From contig CASFRN010000108.1 in the NCBI GenBank assembly GCA_949296855.1, positions 1 through 64,000 on the forward strand: 64,000 nucleotides of DNA, given 5' to 3'. A program made the translations under genes and the position numbers. Positions 60,664 through 64,000 of this stretch are shown here, piece after piece. The notes under the pieces are model-generated. The model did no database searches and had not been told where the DNA came from. It saw only the letters and a program-made list of their open reading frames with translations. Each line of letters starts with the position of its first letter. The first letter of the stretch is position 1. The DNA comes from an uncultured Bacteroides sp. GTDB lineage: Bacteria; Bacteroidota; Bacteroidia; Bacteroidales; Bacteroidaceae.

Positions 60664-60687
60664 ACTCATCCAGCAACTCTTCTATAG
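60364..60687 (+). CDS. IS5-family transposase, C-terminal part
   Basis: 107 codons read from a TTG. It contains KILTDGGYREGLADWVKKKF with the second DDE Asp, and WIVERTFSWLENFRRLTIDYE with the catalytic Glu, so both needed residues are present. Fused to the upstream frame it gives a standard IS5 transposase. The last codons (from about 60664) run into the antitoxin gene and are probably not native. Confidence 0.72.
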   Translation: MVKILTDGGYREGLADWVKKKFGWTLEVVPRPDERPSKFLVLPKRWIVERTFSWLENFRRLTIDYEFLAENAEVMVQIAFIQIMLNKFYRMKLKHFLNNLTHPATLL

Positions 60688-60901
60688 GTTTCAACGATAT
60701 TTTCCCTTCACGATAATCTTTCACTTTTTTAAAAGCATCTTCTAACTCATTCTTAAGCTCATCTTTCGACACTTCCATTTCTTCGTTTCTTTTCGCCACA
60801 ATTTTCTTGATGGCTTTCAAAACTTTTTCCATTGAATGTGCATCATCAGCTATATAACTTAATTGCTGAAAGATTTGAGCATTGACAGTACCTGTATTCA
60901 T
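60662..60901 (-). CDS. antitoxin-like protein without its toxin
   Basis: A 79-residue protein of a type common in Bacteroides toxin-antitoxin pairs (MNTGTVNAQIFQQLSYIADD, LKAIKKIVAKRNEEMEVSK, then a Lys/Glu-rich helix). The stop codon is exactly at the edge of the IS element, so the C-terminus may be cut or altered. The toxin would be expected just downstream, where the IS now sits. No toxin is found there. Confidence 0.55.
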   Translation of the reverse strand: MNTGTVNAQIFQQLSYIADDAHSMEKVLKAIKKIVAKRNEEMEVSKDELKNELEDAFKKVKDYREGKISLKPIEELLDE

Positions 60902-61009
60902 ACCTTCCGATGTTTATGATTTCATAATGCAAAAATACCGAATTTCTTTCCAAAAGTGCAAAATATTAGCCCTTTTCTTTTCTTATCCTTTGAATCATTA
61001 GCCATCCTA

Positions 61010-61039
61010 TTGCTGCAATTCGTTTTTTTCATACCTTTG
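61010..61039 (+). promoter_or_regulatory. Promoter of yraN
   Basis: TTG (61010-61012), 19 bases and TACCTTTG (61032-61039) match the consensus. The start codon is 18 bp downstream. Confidence 0.65.
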
Positions 61040-61056
61040 CATAAAAAAAGAACAAT

Positions 61057-61422
61057 ATGGCAGAACATAACGAGCTTGGGAAAGAAGGCGAAGACGAAGC
61101 GGCACACTATCTTACCGAACGAGGCTATCACATCCGGCACCGGAACTGGAGGCGAAGACGGAACGAACTGGATATTGTAGCGGAAAAAGACAACCAACTG
61201 ATTATTGTGGAAGTCAAGACACGGCGAAACGAAGCGTACGGACATCCCGAAGACGCCATTACCAACCGCAAGATACGCACATTGATATCGCTCGCCGATT
61301 CGTATATCAAGAAATTCAAGCTCGACATCCCGGTGCGTTTCGATGTCATTACGGTTGTAGGCAATGAGCCTCCTTTCCGCATCGAACACATTGAAGAAGC
61401 TTTTCTGCCTCCTATCTGGTAA
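61057..61422 (+). CDS. YraN family (UPF0102) nuclease-like protein
   Basis: A 121-residue protein with the UPF0102 pattern: LGKEGEDEAAHYL, then RRNELDIVAEKDNQLIIVEVK. ELDIV...EVK is an endonuclease-like Glu/Asp-x-Lys core (restriction-endonuclease-like fold). The cellular role is not settled. birA follows after a half copy of a CACAGAG-type repeat (about 61431-61455). Confidence 0.88.
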   Translation: MAEHNELGKEGEDEAAHYLTERGYHIRHRNWRRRRNELDIVAEKDNQLIIVEVKTRRNEAYGHPEDAITNRKIRTLISLADSYIKKFKLDIPVRFDVITVVGNEPPFRIEHIEEAFLPPIW

Positions 61423-61485
61423 AAATCCAATTCACCGCAGAGGACACAAAGGAAACAATTTTCAATTCTCAATTTTCTATTTAAA

Positions 61486-62223
61486 ATGAACTATCCCGAA
61501 CCTATCTTCTTACAAGAAACCACTTCCACCAATACATATCTTGCCGGTTTATGCGACCGCATGCCCCAACCGGAACTGACCTGCGTATATACTTCCTACC
61601 AAACATCCGGACGCGGACAACGGGGAAACAGTTGGGAATCGGAACCGGGTGCGAACCTGCTGTTCAGCTTTGTAGTCTATCCTTCCTTCTTAGAAGCCGG
61701 ACGCCAGTTCTTCCTTTCGCAAATCACCGCACTTGCCCTTACCAATGTGCTTTCGGATTACACCGAAGACATCTGCATCAAATGGCCCAACGATATTTAT
61801 TGGAAAGACAAAAAACTATGCGGCACACTGATTGAGAATGACCTGATCGGCACCTCCATCAGCCGTTCCATATCGGGCACAGGCATCAACCTGAACCAGA
61901 CACAATTCTTGAGCGACGCACCCAATCCGGTCTCGCTCACGCAAATCACCGGACAGACATACGACCCGACCGACATCCTGCACCAAGTGATGCAACGCAT
62001 CAGCTGGTATTACCGCCTGTTGCAAGACGGGCATACCACAGAAATAGCCGAACGCTACAAACGGATGCTGTACCGCAAAGAAGGGCTTCACGCTTACCGG
62101 GACCGTGAAGGAAGTTTCCTTGCCCGTTTCCGCGACATCGAACCTTCGGGCAGACTGGTGTTGGAAGACTCGAACGGACAATGCCGCAAATACCTGTTCA
62201 AAGAAGTCGCTTTCGAACTTTAA
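61486..62223 (+). CDS. birA: biotin--[acetyl-CoA-carboxylase] ligase
   Basis: A 245-residue catalytic-only BirA without the N-terminal DNA-binding domain of E. coli. Biotin- and ATP-binding motifs are visible: TTSTNTYL, SGRGQRGNSWESEPGANLLF and IKWPNDIYWKDKKLCGTLIE. It joins biotin to carboxylase carrier proteins. The MATE transporter gene follows 22 bp later. Confidence 0.92.
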   Translation: MNYPEPIFLQETTSTNTYLAGLCDRMPQPELTCVYTSYQTSGRGQRGNSWESEPGANLLFSFVVYPSFLEAGRQFFLSQITALALTNVLSDYTEDICIKWPNDIYWKDKKLCGTLIENDLIGTSISRSISGTGINLNQTQFLSDAPNPVSLTQITGQTYDPTDILHQVMQRISWYYRLLQDGHTTEIAERYKRMLYRKEGLHAYRDREGSFLARFRDIEPSGRLVLEDSNGQCRKYLFKEVAFEL

Positions 62224-62244
62224 CCCTCTTATACCTTATTATAT

Positions 62245-63549
62245 ATGTCACCTACCAACCAACGCATTCTCCATATAGCCATTCCCTCCATCATTTCGAA
62301 CATCACCGTTCCCTTATTGGGATTAGTGGATGTAACCATAGTCGGCCATCTTGGGTCGGCATCCTACATCGGTGCCATTGCCGTGGGAGGAATGTTGTTC
62401 AATATGATTTACTGGATATTCGGCTTCTTACGCATGGGGACAAGCGGACTTACAGCGCAGGCATACGGTGCACACGACTTGCCCGAAGTGACCCGCACGC
62501 TGCTCCGCTCGTTAGGTATCGGCATCGCATTGTCACTTGCTTTGTTAATGTTGCAATATCCCATCCGCACCATAGCCTTCCACTTGATTGACGCCAGTCC
62601 CGAAGTGCGTAATCTCGCCTCGCTTTATTTCCACATCTGCATTTGGGGCGCTCCTGCCACATTAGGGCTATACGGCTTTACAGGTTGGTTCATCGGTATG
62701 CAGAACTCACGTTTCCCGATGTACATCGCCCTTACGCAAAACGTGGTGAACATCATCGCCAGCCTGTTCTTCGTGTTTGCCTGCGACATGAAAGTAGCGG
62801 GCGTGGCATTGGGCACCCTCATCGCCCAATATGCAGGACTCTTCATGGCATACGCGCTTTGGCTCCGTTTCTATCGTCCCTTGCGGAAATACATCGAATG
62901 GAAACACGTCTTCACACACGAGGCTATGTCACGTTTCTTCCAAGTGAACCGCGATATTTTCCTGCGTACACTTTGCTTGGTGGCGGTCACCGTATTCTTC
63001 ACTTCCACAGGAGCGGCGTATGGCGATGTGACCCTTGCCGTCAACACCTTGCTGATGCAACTTTTCACCCTGTTCTCTTACATCATGGACGGATTTGCAT
63101 ACGCCGGAGAAGCTTTAACGGGAAAATGCATCGGTGCACGAAACTCAAACGAACTCCGCCTCACCGTCCGCCACCTTTTCGGTTGGGGCATCACTCTTGC
63201 GCTTGCCTTTACTCTCTTGTACGGCATCGGCGGAAAAGGTTTCCTCGGACTCTTAACCAACGAACGGACGGTCATCGAAGCCTCATCCGCCTATTTCTAT
63301 TGGGTGCTTGCCATCCCGTTGGCAGGATTCTCCGCCTTTTTGCTCGACGGCATCTGTATCGGAGCTACCGCCACGGGCATCATGTTGAAAGGCATGTTCA
63401 CGGCATCTACCGGCTTTTTCCTCATCTATTATGGACTGAACGGCTCACTTGGCAACCATGCCCTATGGCTCGCATTCATTTCTTACCTCGCTTTGAGGGG
63501 TATAGTGCAGGCATGGCTGATAAACAAAAATGGAATCGAAGTTTTTTAG
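62245..63549 (+). CDS. MATE family efflux transporter
   Basis: A 434-residue membrane protein with 12 helices in two pseudo-symmetric halves, beginning ILHIAIPSIISNITVPLLGL and VDVTIVGHLGSASYIGAIAVG. The second half starts near residue 230. It exports cations or drugs with Na+ or H+; the substrate is unknown. It is probably co-transcribed with birA. The stop codon lies in the first bases of a MITE-like relic. Confidence 0.88.
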   Translation: MSPTNQRILHIAIPSIISNITVPLLGLVDVTIVGHLGSASYIGAIAVGGMLFNMIYWIFGFLRMGTSGLTAQAYGAHDLPEVTRTLLRSLGIGIALSLALLMLQYPIRTIAFHLIDASPEVRNLASLYFHICIWGAPATLGLYGFTGWFIGMQNSRFPMYIALTQNVVNIIASLFFVFACDMKVAGVALGTLIAQYAGLFMAYALWLRFYRPLRKYIEWKHVFTHEAMSRFFQVNRDIFLRTLCLVAVTVFFTSTGAAYGDVTLAVNTLLMQLFTLFSYIMDGFAYAGEALTGKCIGARNSNELRLTVRHLFGWGITLALAFTLLYGIGGKGFLGLLTNERTVIEASSAYFYWVLAIPLAGFSAFLLDGICIGATATGIMLKGMFTASTGFFLIYYGLNGSLGNHALWLAFISYLALRGIVQAWLINKNGIEVF

Positions 63550-63911
63550 AGCCTGTTTAATTTTTTCTTAGGTTTAGATACACGAAAACAGATACATCAA
63601 GCAGGGAAAAACTTTTGGAGCAATTCAAAACTATTTTCTATCTTTACCCCTGTTTTATGAAGATACCTTCGTAAGGCGATGAAGGCGTCTTCGTGAAGCG
63701 GTGAAGATACCTTCGATGGCAGATGAAGGTATCTTCATTGGAACGCGGATTATACTTCATTCAATCTGCGTGAATCTGCGCTTTTCATGATGCCACTTAA
63801 TTTTGCACACTTACTTACGAAAAGAAGCGGCTCAAGCTATACGTGCGGTATGATTTTAAAAGCAAAAGAAAACCTGATAACATTACCTTATTGGAAAATT
63901 TAAACAGATTC
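63549..63911. mobile_element. MITE-like or degraded IS relic
   Basis: GAGCCTGTTTAATTTTTTC (63549-63567) and the complementary GAAAATTTAAACAGATTC (63894-63911) form an imperfect terminal inverted repeat about 360 bp apart. No transposase is inside, only the palindromes at 63658-63737. The left end is like ends of IS5-type elements, but it is short and the match is imperfect. Confidence 0.4.
63658..63737. repeat. Nested GAAGATACCTTC palindromes
   Basis: TGAAGATACCTTC occurs at 63658-63670 and 63702-63714, and its complement GAAGGTATCTTCA at 63725-63737. A further variant (GATGAAGGCGTCTTCG) lies at 63679-63694. They can pair in several ways. Apart from this no gene is visible in 63550-63972. 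Confidence 0.65.
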
Positions 63912-63935
63912 TTAATGAAATGAAAAATAAATCAT

Positions 63936-63943
63936 TACCTTTG
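63936..63943 (+). promoter_or_regulatory. -7 box before the last gene
   Basis: TACCTTTG fits the consensus; it is 29 bp before the ATG at 63973. No -33 element is obvious. Confidence 0.5.
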
Positions 63944-63972
63944 GCGAAAAACAGTATCAACATTCTTTTTAC

Positions 63973-64000
63973 ATGAAAAAGAACACATTTTTAATTGTAT
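63973..64000 (+). CDS. partial gene at the right edge (possible secreted protein)
   Basis: Nine codons are visible from the ATG at 63973 (MKKNTFLIV). A Lys-rich start followed by hydrophobic residues suggests a signal peptide. The rest lies outside the window, so no product is assigned. Confidence 0.4.

Overview
The window looks like a chromosome piece from a Bacteroidales bacterium (Bacteroides or Phocaeicola type). The signs are a trp operon in the order B-E-G-D-C-F-A, the neighbourhoods gldE-ssb-mutY and nusB-yajC-ybbR-coaE, lipoproteins with BACON or fimbrillin domains, HU-HIG proteins, a 'smalltalk' relic, and many promoters of the Bacteroides type (TTTG or TTG, about 20 bp, then TAnnTTTG). 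No tRNA, rRNA or CRISPR array was recognised.

Region 1 (about 1-15.5 kb) is an A+T-rich accessory island. At its left edge are the start of an AbiEi-like antitoxin and a decayed ATPase fragment. Next comes a stand-alone ADP-ribosylglycohydrolase fused to a second, macro-like domain. The core is a tightly packed ten-gene minus-strand operon (13616 down to 2476). Its products are a von Willebrand A lipoprotein, a three-helix membrane protein, a tubulin/FtsZ-like GTPase, a 1158-residue protein with an actin/Hsp70-type ATPase fold, two coiled-coil proteins with a shared C-terminal domain, a ZorA/MotA-like channel with a long coiled-coil tail, a ZorB/MotB-like stator with an OmpA domain, a trypsin-like lipoprotein and a small membrane protein. 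A GHKL ATPase (apparently frameshifted) and a STAS-like DUF4325 protein are transcribed the other way. I know of no described system with this composition. It shares only the ZorAB-type motor with Zorya defence and is the best candidate here for a new system, plausibly a proton-driven envelope machine coupled to cytoskeletal NTPases.

Region 2 (15.6-18.4 kb) holds an HU-HIG DNA-binding protein coupled to a 33-residue membrane peptide, an AAA ATPase and an HdeD-like protein. Region 3 (18.5-26.1 kb) is the complete trp operon, preceded by a leader peptide with tandem Trp codons and a terminator hairpin. Its gene junctions carry nested palindromic repeats, some of which run into the coding ends.

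Region 4 (26.2-49 kb) is core genome: asparaginase, a two-component pair, a phosphopantetheinyl transferase, gldE, ssb, mutY, HU, RNase G, a second HU-HIG gene behind three evenly spaced palindromes, coaE/ybbR/yajC/nusB, a PUR-type protein, rplY, pth, an S4 protein, a HIT protein, a cation:proton antiporter and topoisomerase III. Region 5 (49-64 kb) mixes core genes (an rRNA methyltransferase, thyA, folA, tadA, yraN, birA, a MATE transporter) with accessory ones: an ATPase-nuclease, a RelE-like toxin, two surface lipoproteins, an IS5-family element abutting an antitoxin gene, and a MITE-like relic near the right end.
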